From assembly GCF_049647105.1 (NCBI RefSeq), contig NZ_JBARWZ010000286.1, forward strand, positions 1-64,000: a stretch of 64,000 bases of DNA. The letters are read 5' to 3'. Each line of letters starts with the position of its first letter. Within the stretch, counting starts at the first letter, position 1. A program made the position numbers and the translations under genes. This document shows positions 1 through 9,435 of the stretch, piece by piece. Origin of the DNA: Actinophytocola sp049647105 (GTDB lineage: Bacteria > Actinomycetota > Actinomycetes > Mycobacteriales > Pseudonocardiaceae). Below the pieces are notes generated by a model. It saw nothing but the letters and a program-made list of their open reading frames with translations, was not told where the DNA came from and ran no database searches.

Positions 1-3000
1 GCGTCCGGCCGCCGACGACGAGCACGCGGCCGTCGGCGAGGCCCACGGCGGGGAAGTCCCACCGGCCGGTCGCGAGCGCGCCGGTCGCCGACCAGGAACC
101 GGTGGCCGCGTCGAGGACGACGACGTCCCGGAACCCGGCCGTGGCACGGGGTCTGCCGACGCCACCGATCACGACGGCGCCGCCGGGGGTGCGGACGCAC
201 CGATGTCCGCTGCGGCCGCCGCCTGGCAGGTCGGCGATCCGGGTCCACGCGCTGGTGTCCGGGTCGTACACCTCGGCCGCGGCAACACTGTCGACGCGGT
301 ACGGGATGGCCGGGACGGCGTCGCCGCCGGTCACCAGCACGCGGCCGTCTGGCAGGAGCGTTGCCTGGTGGCCCTTGCGTGCGACGGCGAGCTCGCCGGT
401 CGGGGTCCACGTCCCCGTCTCCGGGTCGTACAGCTCGCAGGACGCGAGGGCCCGCTCCCCATCACCGGTCGGCACGGCGCCGCCGACGACGAGGATCCGG
501 CCCGTGCCGAGCGCCACGGCCGCGTGCCCGGTGCGTGCGTCGGCCATCGACCCGGCCGCGGTCCAGGTCATGGTGGCCGCGTCGAGCAGCTCGGTGGAGG
601 CGAGCGCGGCACCCCGTGCGCTGGTGCCGCCCGCGACCAGAAGCCGGTTACCCGCGATCGTGGCGCAGTGCCCGGACCTGGCGGTCGCGAGCCCGGTCGC
701 CGGAGTCGACCACGTGCCTGCCGCCGGGTCGAACACCTCGACCGCGCCGAGCGGCGCGTCGTCCGTGCCGAGCCCGCCTGCCGCGACGACCCGGCCGTCG
801 CCGAGCCTCGTCGTGGTGTGGTCGCGCCGGGGGGTCGCGAGCGATGCGGTCTGGGCTGCCCAGATTCCCGCGACCGGATCGAACACGGCCGCCGTGGCGA
901 CCGAGGTCCCCGAGGCGTCGGCGCCACCCGCGACGAGGACCTGGCCGGACTTCAACAGCACCGCGTCCGCCGCCGCGACGGCCGCCGGTGGCGAGCCTGC
1001 CGCCGACCAGACACCCTGCTCGGCGACCACGCCGCCCAGCACCTCGGCCTGACGAAGGACGTGCAGCTGCCCTGCCAGGGCCGGGTCCGCGACGATCCAG
1101 TCGGCCATGGCGTCCTCGGCCGTGGCCGCGCCGCGGAAGCTCGACGTCGTGGCGCTCGCGGTGGCGGGCGGGAACGCCTGCTGGTTGTTGCGGAGGTAGG
1201 CGACGACGAACCGGCCACCGGGGACCCGCACGGTCTCCTCGGCGGAGAACGGCTGGCGCTGCTGGGCAACCTGTCGCGACAGTGGCGAACGGGCCGTGCT
1301 GCTGCCCGCGAGGAGCTGCCAGAACACCGAGGGCGGCGGGGTGTACAGGCGGCCGCGCCGCGGCCGCGCGACACGCACGGCGACCGCCTGCACCGCGGGG
1401 ACTTCCGACGGCGCCTCGTTGTCGATGATGTGCAGTTCGTAGCGTGCACTGCGGCGCACGACCCGGGGGGTCGCGATCGCGCCGCCCTCGGCGACCAGCT
1501 CCAAGCCGGCGTCCTGGGTCTCGTAGGCGGGACGGGACAGCTTCGCCGCGTCGTCCATGTCCTGGAACTGGGCCATCGCGAACTTGTCGCCGGTCACCGA
1601 GCGCCGCACCAGGCCGCTGTTCTGCGCGGGACTGACCGTGAACCGCTTGCCGTCACTCGGGCGTTGCGCGCCGACCCGGTCGATCCGGACGCCGAGCGGG
1701 ATGGCTCGCTGCGCGATGAACAGCGAGCCGAGCGGGTGCAGCACCAGGTCGTCGCCGGGGGGCAGCTGCCGGAGCGTGACCATCGGGTTGAACCCACCCG
1801 CGGGCAGCCGGGTCTGCCAGCCCTCGACCTTGCGGACCTCGGCCTCGAGCAGTGCGAGCACCGCGACCGGCGGTAGCGTGGTGGTGCGTTCCTCGCCCCA
1901 CGTGATGTCGAAGTCGGCGGAGATCTCGAAGAACAGCAACGAGATCGAGCCTCGGCCGTGCGCCCGCCACGGCGCGGGCCCTTCGAGGGTGAAGTCCAGG
2001 TCGATGCTGAACACGCCGACGCCGAACGCCTTCAGCGACACACCCGCGGAGATCCGGATGATGAACGAGAACGGGGAGAACCGGAACAGGGCGTCGAAGC
2101 TGAGGTGGCCCTCGACGCCGAAGCCGCCGAAACCCAGCCGCAGCTCGGCCTTCGCGCCGAACTGGACGGTGTTGCTGGTGACGGCGAAGTAGCCGGACAC
2201 CCGGATCAGCTGTCCTGGCGAGTTGAGGATGTCGACGGAAATCCGTGGCGGCACGGGGAAAGGCAGCGGTGGCGGGGTGAAGGAGGGATGGAACCCGCCG
2301 ACCGACAGCACGAAGTCCGGATTGTCGCCCCAGGCGACGAGCAAACCCATCCCGCCCTCGATGGTCATGGTGAGGATGCGGGAGTCGAAGAGCTGCGCGA
2401 AGAACCACAGCCTGGACTTGTCGACCTCGATCGCGCCGACGAAGCTGACCCGCAGCGCGAGCAGTGCGACGTCCTCGCTCGGCAGGACGCACTCGAGCAG
2501 GCCGAGGATCGCGACGTTGCCCGGCGGGATCTCGACGATCAGTCCCAATGAGACACTGACGAGCGTCGGTGTACCCCAGCCGATCTTCGCCATCGGTCCG
2601 ACGAGGAACGTGCCATCGTCCGGCGGGAAGAACTTCCGCAGGTCGCTGATGATCCGCGGCGCGTTGGCCACCACGTCCTTCGGGAACATCACCGACTGGA
2701 TGCCGCCGGTCACCACGCCTTCGACCAGCGCGTCGAGGTCCATCCTGCGGTTGAGCCCGAGGATCCCGCCGACCGCGATGAGCTTGAACCCGAACCCGAG
2801 CTGGATGCCTGCCTGGCCGAACTCGGCGGTGAGCACGATCAGCAGCGAGAACCCCTCGCTGCCGTCCGGCATCCGGGTGGTGATCAGCCCGATCGCCTTG
2901 ACCTCGACGAGCCCGGCGAACTCGAGCTCCAGCGCGCCCGCGTACTCGCCGCGTGCCTCGTCGAAGGACAGGAACCCGCCGCCCGCGACGATCCCGGCGT

Positions 3001-4519
3001 CCAGCGTCAGCCCGGCCCCGGTCGGCGGTTTGAACCGGAACGCGAGGTCGGCCACGCCGAGGTTGCCGCCGCCGTCGGGGAAGGACAGGTCGGCGACCAG
3101 ACCGACCCGCTCGATGGCCGCGCTGATCGGGCCGAGGTTCGCGTTGAAGCTCCCGGCGATCTCGATGGGGATCGAGCCGTCCGCATCGAGCCCGACGCCA
3201 AGATGCAGCGCGGTGACCTCGATCGGCCCCAGCTCCACGTGCACCGGCAGCTCTAGGTCGAGCCCACCACTGCCTTCCAGCCGCAGCCCGGTCGACGGCG
3301 ACCAGCTGCCGGTGATCTCGAAGTCCGACTCGATCCGCGCGTCACCCGCGATCGTGCCGATGAAGCCGTCACCTGCGGACAGGTCGATCAGGATGTGGCC
3401 GCCTGCCAGCTCCACCCTGGCGGACGGCTCCACGTCGACGCTGCCGCCGAGTGCGGCGGACCCGCGCAGCCCGAGTTCGAGCGCGAACCGGGTGACCTCC
3501 AGCCGGGAGGAACCCGCCTGGCCCAGCAGCACGATGGGGTCGCCACCGCGTTCCGCCTTCGCGCCCGCCGTTGCGGTCAGCTCCAGCGACCCGGTCGGCG
3601 GCGTCAGCTCGACGTTGAGTGGCGGCTGGATCCGTGCTTCCAGCCCCGAATCGAAACGGGACGTGACGTCGAGGGTCAGCGCCCACAGCTCCCCGAGCGG
3701 AATCGACTGGTGGACATCCCTCGTCGCGGGCATCCGCAGCCGCGCGGTCACCGAGGACTGGTCGACGGACAGGCGCAGGATGTACGCCTCGAGCACCGGT
3801 GGGCCGCCGGGTGGTCGCAGGAGCGTGAACGGCAGGTCGCGTCCCTCCAGGAACGCGGCGACCCTGGTCCACATCTTCATGCCGTCGAACCCGGGAGCGC
3901 CGAAGTCGAACGTGTCGCGCAACCAGCCGCCGGGATCGGTGAGCACGGTGAGCAGCCGGCCGAGGTGCAGCTCCCGCCGCCGCCCCGGCAGCGTGGTCGG
4001 GTCGGCGGGGTCGACCGGCCGAGGGACGTCGTCGACGATCCCGGTCAGCGTGAGCAGTTCGAAGGCACCGCGGTTGCGACCCTCGAGGTAGGAGAGCAAC
4101 GAGAACTCGAGCAGCCGCCCTGGCAGCTGCGCCGCTTCCGCCTGCAACCTTGCCCGCTGCGCCGCGGTCAGACCGGCCGCCGCGCCGACGGCCGAGGCGA
4201 GTGCCGGGCCGATCGCGTCGAGCGCGCCGAAGACCTCGGTCAGCCTGCCGAGCAGGGCCACGCCCTCCTGGATGATCTGCGCGGCCACGTCGCCATCGAT
4301 CGCGGCGGTGAGCCGGGCGACGACCGGCGCCAGCCCGGCGACCTGCACGCCCGCGGTGCCGATGGCACCGCCAGCGCCGCCGAGGCCGCCAGGCAGGCGG
4401 AACCCCAGCTCGGCGAGGAACGCATCACGGTTGTTCGCGGCGAGGCGCTGCTCGAGTGGTCGCAGTGCGGTGGCCAGCTCACGAGCCAGTAGCTCCAGTG
4501 TGCCCGCGTTGCCAGCCAT
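1..4519 (-). CDS. Giant beta-rich protein with C-terminal kelch repeats (3' end outside window)
   Basis: An open frame of 1506 codons starts at ATG 4519, one base after the stop of the subtilase, and runs off the left edge. The N-terminal ~120 residues are helical and Ala/Leu-rich. About 900 residues of repetitive, alternating-polarity beta sequence follow, similar to what I remember of DUF6603-type proteins; that family name is tentative. The last ~350 residues seen (positions 1-1050) are kelch-like blade repeats with recurring G-R-V-L-V-x-G-G, Y/F-D-P-x-x-x-x-W and A-R-x-G-H motifs, i.e. a beta-propeller of the galactose-oxidase/kelch type. No signal peptide or membrane segment is visible. 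One-base spacing to the subtilase implies co-translation, so the protease and this protein probably work as a pair. Function unknown. Confidence 0.75.
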   Translation of the reverse strand, partial: MAGNAGTLELLARELATALRPLEQRLAANNRDAFLAELGFRLPGGLGGAGGAIGTAGVQVAGLAPVVARLTAAIDGDVAAQIIQEGVALLGRLTEVFGALDAIGPALASAVGAAAGLTAAQRARLQAEAAQLPGRLLEFSLLSYLEGRNRGAFELLTLTGIVDDVPRPVDPADPTTLPGRRRELHLGRLLTVLTDPGGWLRDTFDFGAPGFDGMKMWTRVAAFLEGRDLPFTLLRPPGGPPVLEAYILRLSVDQSSVTARLRMPATRDVHQSIPLGELWALTLDVTSRFDSGLEARIQPPLNVELTPPTGSLELTATAGAKAERGGDPIVLLGQAGSSRLEVTRFALELGLRGSAALGGSVDVEPSARVELAGGHILIDLSAGDGFIGTIAGDARIESDFEITGSWSPSTGLRLEGSGGLDLELPVHVELGPIEVTALHLGVGLDADGSIPIEIAGSFNANLGPISAAIERVGLVADLSFPDGGGNLGVADLAFRFKPPTGAGLTLDAGIVAGGGFLSFDEARGEYAGALELEFAGLVEVKAIGLITTRMPDGSEGFSLLIVLTAEFGQAGIQLGFGFKLIAVGGILGLNRRMDLDALVEGVVTGGIQSVMFPKDVVANAPRIISDLRKFFPPDDGTFLVGPMAKIGWGTPTLVSVSLGLIVEIPPGNVAILGLLECVLPSEDVALLALRVSFVGAIEVDKSRLWFFAQLFDSRILTMTIEGGMGLLVAWGDNPDFVLSVGGFHPSFTPPPLPFPVPPRISVDILNSPGQLIRVSGYFAVTSNTVQFGAKAELRLGFGGFGVEGHLSFDALFRFSPFSFIIRISAGVSLKAFGVGVFSIDLDFTLEGPAPWRAHGRGSISLLFFEISADFDITWGEERTTTLPPVAVLALLEAEVRKVEGWQTRLPAGGFNPMVTLRQLPPGDDLVLHPLGSLFIAQRAIPLGVRIDRVGAQRPSDGKRFTVSPAQNSGLVRRSVTGDKFAMAQFQDMDDAAKLSRPAYETQDAGLELVAEGGAIATPRVVRRSARYELHIIDNEAPSEVPAVQAVAVRVARPRRGRLYTPPPSVFWQLLAGSSTARSPLSRQVAQQRQPFSAEETVRVPGGRFVVAYLRNNQQAFPPATASATTSSFRGAATAEDAMADWIVADPALAGQLHVLRQAEVLGGVVAEQGVWSAAGSPPAAVAAADAVLLKSGQVLVAGGADASGTSVATAAVFDPVAGIWAAQTASLATPRRDHTTTRLGDGRVVAAGGLGTDDAPLGAVEVFDPAAGTWSTPATGLATARSGHCATIAGNRLLVAGGTSARGAALASTELLDAATMTWTAAGSMADARTGHAAVALGTGRILVVGGAVPTGDGERALASCELYDPETGTWTPTGELAVARKGHQATLLPDGRVLVTGGDAVPAIPYRVDSVAAAEVYDPDTSAWTRIADLPGGGRSGHRCVRTPGGAVVIGGVGRPRATAGFRDVVVLDAATGSWSATGALATGRWDFPAVGLADGRVLVVGGRT

Positions 4520-4520
4520 G

Positions 4521-7154
4521 TCAGCTCACCCGCAGCACGCGGTCGAGGTCGGCGAGCCGCGCGCCGGGGAGCGTGAGCACGAAGGTCCGGTACCGGACGA
4601 TCGCGGCGCGCAGGGCCGCGCTGCCCGCGCGGGCCAGCTCGTCGAGCAACCGCGCGAGGCCGTCGGCCACCGGCACGCCGTCGAGCGTGCGGGGCACCAG
4701 CACCTCCCGGTCGACGTCGCCGAGCAGCAGCCGCAACAGGACCGGGCCGTGCATCCGGTGCCAGGCGACGATGACCCGCCGCTCGGTGTTGACCAGCCGC
4801 ACCACCTCGTCGACGTGCTCGGAGATCAACGCGGCCGCGAGCTGACCCGCCGGGCTGCCGGTCACCCGGCGCTCCAGCCGCCGAAGCCGGGCGCGGGCGG
4901 GCAGGTAGTTGGCCGGGTAGGCCGACGCGGACAGCATCAGCGGCTCGTCGTCGGTGCTGACCATCGCCGTGGCGGGCTTCACCTTCTTGACCGCTTCCTC
5001 GGCGTTCACCCGGCCGGCACCCCAGCCGCTGGTGTTCGGCTGCTGCCCGGCGCCGGGTTCCGGCGGTCGGTGGCTCGCGATGAGCTCCGCCTTGATCCGG
5101 GCGTGGTCGATGGCCGGGTTCGCCTGCAACATCAGCGCGACGACCCCCGTCACGTGCGGCGCCGCCATGGACGTCCCTTCCTTGTCCACGTAGAAGGTCG
5201 CGCACGAGTCGCAGCAGCTGCCGGTGTTGCGTGCCCCGGTGAGCGCGGCGGTGATGCCGACCCCCGGCGCGCACAGTTCCGGCTTGTTCCGCCCGTCGGC
5301 GGTCGGCCCTCGGGCCGAGGAGTCCGCGAGGGCACTGAGGTGCTCGTCGGCCGGGTTGTAGGAGCCGATGGTGATCGGCAGGTTCGCGGTGCCCGGCATG
5401 CCGACGGTGCGGGTGCGGTCCTGGTCCGCCGGCTTGGCGATCCTGGGGTGTGGATCGTCGGTGTCCTTGGCGATCCAGCAGTCGAAGTCGGTGGCCGTCC
5501 CCGCCGTCTCGCGCAGCGTGATGGTCCAGGGCCCCGGCGTGATCTGCCCGCCGGCAGGCGGATTGAGCGCTACCCGGATGCGGTGCTTGCCGGACGGCGC
5601 GACATTCGTGAGCGAGAAGATCTCCAGCGGGTGACCCGCCAATGTCGGCGTCGAGAAGCCCGACCCCGCGACGATCGGGGCGGGCAGTGGCACACCACCG
5701 GGATTCGGCGTGGTGAGGGTGAAGCTGAGCCGCCCCGCGCCGGAGTACCAGATGTCGAGGGTGTCTTCGCTGCGATCGTTGGGCTGGATCATCACCTCGA
5801 GCGTGACCGGCGCGCCGGGCGTCGGCGGGGTACCGGTGGCCGCGGCCACGGTCTTGCGGGCGTGCAGTCCGCCGCCGGACTTCGGCTGGGTGGCGGGGGT
5901 GGCGGGGTCGTAGAGGTTGCCGTCGTTGCCCGCGGAGATGACGATCATCCGCTGGGTGCTCCCGGCGAGCATGCCGTCGTAGGCGATCTCGTCGCCCCGA
6001 GTGCCGTCGTGCGCACCGATCAGGCTGCCGAGGCTCAGGTTCACCACGGCGGGCCGCTTCGGGCCGGCCGCCGGGAGCCAGCCCTGGTCGAAGATGTGCT
6101 GGACCCCTCGGATGTTGTCCGGCTCAAAGAACGTCGTGCGGACGATGGCGAGGTCCGCCTCCGGCGCGATGCCGACGTAGGTGTTCGAGCCGGTGCAGTC
6201 CTCCTGCGCGGTGCCCGACTGCGAGCCATCTCCCGCCGCGATGCCCGCGACGTGCGTGCCGTGGCCGTCCATGTCGCGTGAGGCGAACGGTGTGTTCGGC
6301 GTCTGCAGCGCCGCGTTGATCTCGGCGGGCAGGAACTCGCGGCCACGGGTGATCTGCACCTGGGCGGTCGGCGGGGTCAGGCCGGTCGTGGTGAGGGTGA
6401 AGGTGTTGACCTTCTTGCTGTCGAAGGCCGGGGTGCCGTACTGGCCCGCGAAATCAATCATGATCGGCTTCGCGGGCGGCGGTCCTTCCGTGACGACGAC
6501 GTCACCCGGGTTGATGGAGTTGAACACCTCCAGCGCGGTCTTCACCTGGGCGACGGTCAGGGGAAGGGCCAGCGCCGTGGTGGTCTCGGCCGGAGGCAAC
6601 GCGGGTGGCACGCCGCCGGGCGGGGTCGGCGGGCGGGGCGGCTGCCAGGTCAGCGTGATGGTGCCTGCCGTGGGACTGCCCGTCGTCGTGATCGTCTGCC
6701 GCAGCGTCAGGTCAAGCAGCGAGACGATCCGCGTCTTCCCGTCGGCCTTGCGAAACGCGTGGTGGAAGATGTCGATCCCGCTGTCGACGACGCCGACCAC
6801 CACACCCGCGCCGTTGAACCCCGGCGGGAGCGCCCTGGCCTGCGGGGCACGGATCTCCGGCCCGCTCTTGTCCAGGGTCGGCCGGGTCAGCTGACCACTC
6901 CCGATCGAGACGACGTCGTCGAGTTCGGCGACCGCCTCGAGATCACCGGCCGCGATCGTGCCGACCACGATCGGCGGCGCCTGGAACTCGACCCACAGCC
7001 CGGCCCGCTCGACCGCCGCCAGGTCACCGGCGACATGCACGAGCACCCTGACCCGCGTGGACCGCTCGCGGTCCACTCCCTCAACCGCCGCCGCGACGTT
7101 CCCCAACGCGTGCACACGGGCGGCAAGAGATCCGTCGAGTTTGCTGCTTGCCAT
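4521..7154 (-). CDS. Subtilisin-like serine protease (S8), large, no signal peptide
   Basis: 877 aa with the complete S8 triad: Asp in GVVDSGID (residues ~118-125), His in DGHGTHVAGIAAG (~295) and Ser in GTSMAAPHVTG (~665), plus the oxyanion Asn in ISAGNDG. An insertion of ~140 residues between Asp and His, and another of beta-sandwich character before Ser, make it about twice the catalytic-core length. There is no export signal at the N-terminus (MASSKLDGSLAARV...), so it is either cytoplasmic or exported by a non-Sec route. It is first in a two-gene unit with the giant kelch protein, which could be its substrate, inhibitor or targeting partner. The family call is firm; the role is unknown. 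Confidence 0.9.
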   Translation of the reverse strand: MASSKLDGSLAARVHALGNVAAAVEGVDRERSTRVRVLVHVAGDLAAVERAGLWVEFQAPPIVVGTIAAGDLEAVAELDDVVSIGSGQLTRPTLDKSGPEIRAPQARALPPGFNGAGVVVGVVDSGIDIFHHAFRKADGKTRIVSLLDLTLRQTITTTGSPTAGTITLTWQPPRPPTPPGGVPPALPPAETTTALALPLTVAQVKTALEVFNSINPGDVVVTEGPPPAKPIMIDFAGQYGTPAFDSKKVNTFTLTTTGLTPPTAQVQITRGREFLPAEINAALQTPNTPFASRDMDGHGTHVAGIAAGDGSQSGTAQEDCTGSNTYVGIAPEADLAIVRTTFFEPDNIRGVQHIFDQGWLPAAGPKRPAVVNLSLGSLIGAHDGTRGDEIAYDGMLAGSTQRMIVISAGNDGNLYDPATPATQPKSGGGLHARKTVAAATGTPPTPGAPVTLEVMIQPNDRSEDTLDIWYSGAGRLSFTLTTPNPGGVPLPAPIVAGSGFSTPTLAGHPLEIFSLTNVAPSGKHRIRVALNPPAGGQITPGPWTITLRETAGTATDFDCWIAKDTDDPHPRIAKPADQDRTRTVGMPGTANLPITIGSYNPADEHLSALADSSARGPTADGRNKPELCAPGVGITAALTGARNTGSCCDSCATFYVDKEGTSMAAPHVTGVVALMLQANPAIDHARIKAELIASHRPPEPGAGQQPNTSGWGAGRVNAEEAVKKVKPATAMVSTDDEPLMLSASAYPANYLPARARLRRLERRVTGSPAGQLAAALISEHVDEVVRLVNTERRVIVAWHRMHGPVLLRLLLGDVDREVLVPRTLDGVPVADGLARLLDELARAGSAALRAAIVRYRTFVLTLPGARLADLDRVLRVS

Positions 7155-7641
7155 CCAGCTGCCCCACCATTCTGATCAACGAATCCCCAACCCGCGTCAG
7201 AAACGTCCTCAATGTTCACCTCCGGCCCCGGCAAACGCAAGGGATCCACCGAAGAAATACTCTGAGTACGTCCATCTTGATATTGCTCGACAGATCGACT
7301 TCCGATATTCACGAAATCCAGGCACCAAAGGGCAGTTCTTGGCACATCGACAACCGCCTCAAAGGACGATCAGGCAACGGCCGCGCGTGAGATGCGCTGC
7401 ACACATGCGTGCGTGTATGCGCCGGTTATCTGGTGAGCAGCCGAGGCCGAGCGGAGCGAGTCGCTCGGGTGCTCACCGACGACGTGGTGCGCACGCTGGA
7501 CACGGACGGCGTCCTGAAGATGATCTTTCCCGGCGGTCCGGCGGGGTACGAGTTCTCCCCGCCACAGGTGACGCGGACCCTAGTGTCCGCTACCTCGCTT
7601 AAGGTCGCCATCGAACTGGTCAGCGGAAACCGCGAACCAGC
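7155..7641. other. Intergenic stretch without a convincing gene
   Basis: Upstream of the subtilase. Several short ORFs overlap in both directions. The best is a plus-strand frame from 7409 whose middle (about 7440-7660) has plausible coding composition (TDDVVRTLDTDGVLKMIFP), but it has no ribosome-binding site, reads through into improbable sequence and has no recognisable relative. It may be gene debris. Confidence 0.4.
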
Positions 7642-7866
7642 CTATGAAGTCACTGTCCAGACGAAGCCCGGCTCCCGCATTGGTGCGGATCGGCAATCCC
7701 CGAAAGGAGATCGAGCCGCATGGCGTCGTACTCCTCGACGACCGCCGTTGGCGGCCAACGAGCCCACGTCGGTCAACCATGCCATGGTTGCCGGTCGCAC
7801 CGAGGTGGCCTCAGGATTGATGTCCTGCTGCCGGAACGGAATCCGAACCAGTTTCGCGATGGCCAT
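7642..7866 (-). CDS. Small hypothetical ORF, possibly frameshifted
   Basis: 74 codons from ATG 7866, preceded on the minus strand by a strong GAGGAGG about 6 bases upstream. It overlaps the 3' end of the IclR-like gene, so it would be translationally coupled to it. The first ~45 residues (MAIAKLVRIPFRQQDINPEA...) look protein-like. After that the in-frame reading becomes Arg-rich, while the next frame reads AVVEEYDAMRLDLLSGIADPHQ, which looks more natural. This suggests a frameshift in a short gene of unknown function. Low confidence. Confidence 0.3.
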   Translation of the reverse strand: MAIAKLVRIPFRQQDINPEATSVRPATMAWLTDVGSLAANGGRRGVRRHAARSPFGDCRSAPMREPGFVWTVTS

Positions 7867-8584
7867 GACGGACCTCCTCACTCCTTCCGCGGCCGCTTAG
7901 ATCGAGGTGCCGTAGGTGGCGCGAAGCGGCAAGTGCAACCTGCCGCAACACTGCCGCGTATCGTTCGCGTTCAGCCCGGCCCAGGCCATAGCCGCCTTCC
8001 ACGCACAGCGCGCCGGCCTCGACGGGCTGCGGCATCCGCACCGGGGCAGCCGCTACGAATGTCGGCCCGGGGGCGATGGCGACGTGGTTGCCGCCCGGTC
8101 CGTCCACCTGCTGGCGCAGCCGCACACCGGGGAGTTGAGTCACGCCGCTCGGTACACCCGAAAGCAGCGCCAGCACGATCGGATCCTCACCCGTGACCGC
8201 ACCGGCCAGGCGCCGCACCGACGGCTGATGGTGATGGTCGAACGCCGAACCCACGACGTCGATCTGTCCCCGATCCAGCACGGCCGCGTATACGACAAGA
8301 TTCGTGCGCAGGTGCAGCTCCAGGACGAACGGTCCTAAACCGGCCGCAATGGTCGCGTGGCACTCACGACCGGCATGCACAAGATCATCCACAATGGAGT
8401 CCGTGATCCGATAGGCCCCGTCCAACCGGGTGACCGCCTTCGCGCCCAGAAGATCCGACATGAGTCGACGCACGGTCGTGGCGGGCAAGCCGCTGCGGCG
8501 GCTCAACTCCGCCGCGGTCAACGAGTCCTCCCGCCCCAACAGGCGCAACAAGAGCAGCGCCCGATCCACAACACCAGCGATCAT
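7811..8584 (-). CDS. IclR-like transcriptional regulator
   Basis: 257 aa from ATG 8584; a longer frame upstream has no support. The N-terminus is a winged helix-turn-helix typical of IclR proteins (VDRALLLLRLLGREDSLTAAELSRRSGLPATTVRRLM). A longer region with the weak character of an IclR effector domain follows (GPTFVAAAPVRMP, RERYAAVLRQVALAASRHLRHL). The effector domain is poorly conserved and I cannot suggest a ligand. It is adjacent to no obvious catabolic operon. Confidence 0.6.
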   Translation of the reverse strand: MIAGVVDRALLLLRLLGREDSLTAAELSRRSGLPATTVRRLMSDLLGAKAVTRLDGAYRITDSIVDDLVHAGRECHATIAAGLGPFVLELHLRTNLVVYAAVLDRGQIDVVGSAFDHHHQPSVRRLAGAVTGEDPIVLALLSGVPSGVTQLPGVRLRQQVDGPGGNHVAIAPGPTFVAAAPVRMPQPVEAGALCVEGGYGLGRAERERYAAVLRQVALAASRHLRHLDLSGRGRSEEVRHGHRETGSDSVPAAGHQS

Positions 8585-9012
8585 TTGACCCACCCAACAG
8601 ATCGGAACCAGCCCCCACAGTGCACCCCACAGCGCGGCGCTCGCACCGTGTCGTCCCGTATGCCGGAACACCACGTTCGAGAGGCGCCACCTCCGCCGGG
8701 TTCGTCATCACATCTGTTGACGCAACCAGCCGCCCACGACTCCCCCGCCGGCACAAACTGAGCCGCGGACCGGTCCGCCTGCCCGCGGATTTGAAGCCAT
8801 GGCGCCGCTGCACGGCGCTGGCCGCACAGAGCCATTGGCCGAGCCCGTACGGTCGGTGCGTATGACAGGTCAAGAAACCCGTGATCGCCGGAATCCTCCG
8901 TCGCGTTGTACTCGCCAGCTCACGTGGCTGCCGCGCGGGCGTGGACCGTGCGATCAACACCGTCGAAGCGACACGGCGCCATCACGGCGAACCCATATGC
9001 ACACGTGCGCAA
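8585..9012. other. Intergenic region, nothing recognised
   Basis: Between the IclR-like gene and the MITE-like element. Only short, overlapping, compositionally unlikely ORFs are present. It may carry the promoter of the regulator near 8600; I could not pick out convincing -10/-35 boxes. Confidence 0.5.
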
Positions 9013-9183
9013 CTAGTGCCCCGTCAAGGTGAAGTGGGTCGTTTGTCCGCGGATCCAGGTGGTCGCCGGCAAGGCGCGGGAAAAGCCGCTCGTACCGGGT
9101 TGTACTTGGGCTTTCCCGCAACGCCGCCAGCGGCCGCCTGGGCCGAGGAGAAACGTGCCCTCCTCGCCTTGACGGGGCACTAG
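9013..9183. mobile_element. MITE-like element with perfect 17-bp terminal inverted repeats
   Basis: 171 bp bounded by CTAGTGCCCCGTCAAGG (9013-9029) and its exact reverse complement (9167-9183). An inner inverted repeat pairs GCGGGAAAAGCC (9076-9087) with GGCTTTCCCGC (9109-9119). It encodes no transposase. The outermost CTAG on each side could be the target duplication of a CTAG-specific element, leaving 13-bp true terminal repeats. Non-autonomous, so presumably mobilised by a transposase elsewhere in the genome. Confidence 0.7.
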
Positions 9184-9435
9184 ATTGTCCCGAATTCCTC
9201 CAACTCGGTACGCCTCGTCGAGGTGGCCCTCGCAGCAGCGTGCCCAGGGCCTGTCTGCTCGACGACCCCGACGCCGTGCCTGACGAATGGCTGACGGACT
9301 TCCGGACGCCCGACGTAACCGTCAAATCTTGACCCGACCGCAGGTAGCTCGAAGTTCACAAGGGGCCATGGCATCGAGCGTTTGCGTTACTTGGAAACAG
9401 GGAACTGACGCCCGCAGGATAGCCAGGGCGCTGCC

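Noticed and set aside
203..4091. Long plus-strand ORFs at 203-1876 and 2223-4091
   Set aside because: They are shadows of the giant minus-strand gene, which keeps kelch motifs in frame.
7409..7900. 163-aa plus-strand ORF as a gene
   Set aside because: No ribosome site, it overlaps the IclR gene on the other strand and ends in unlikely sequence.
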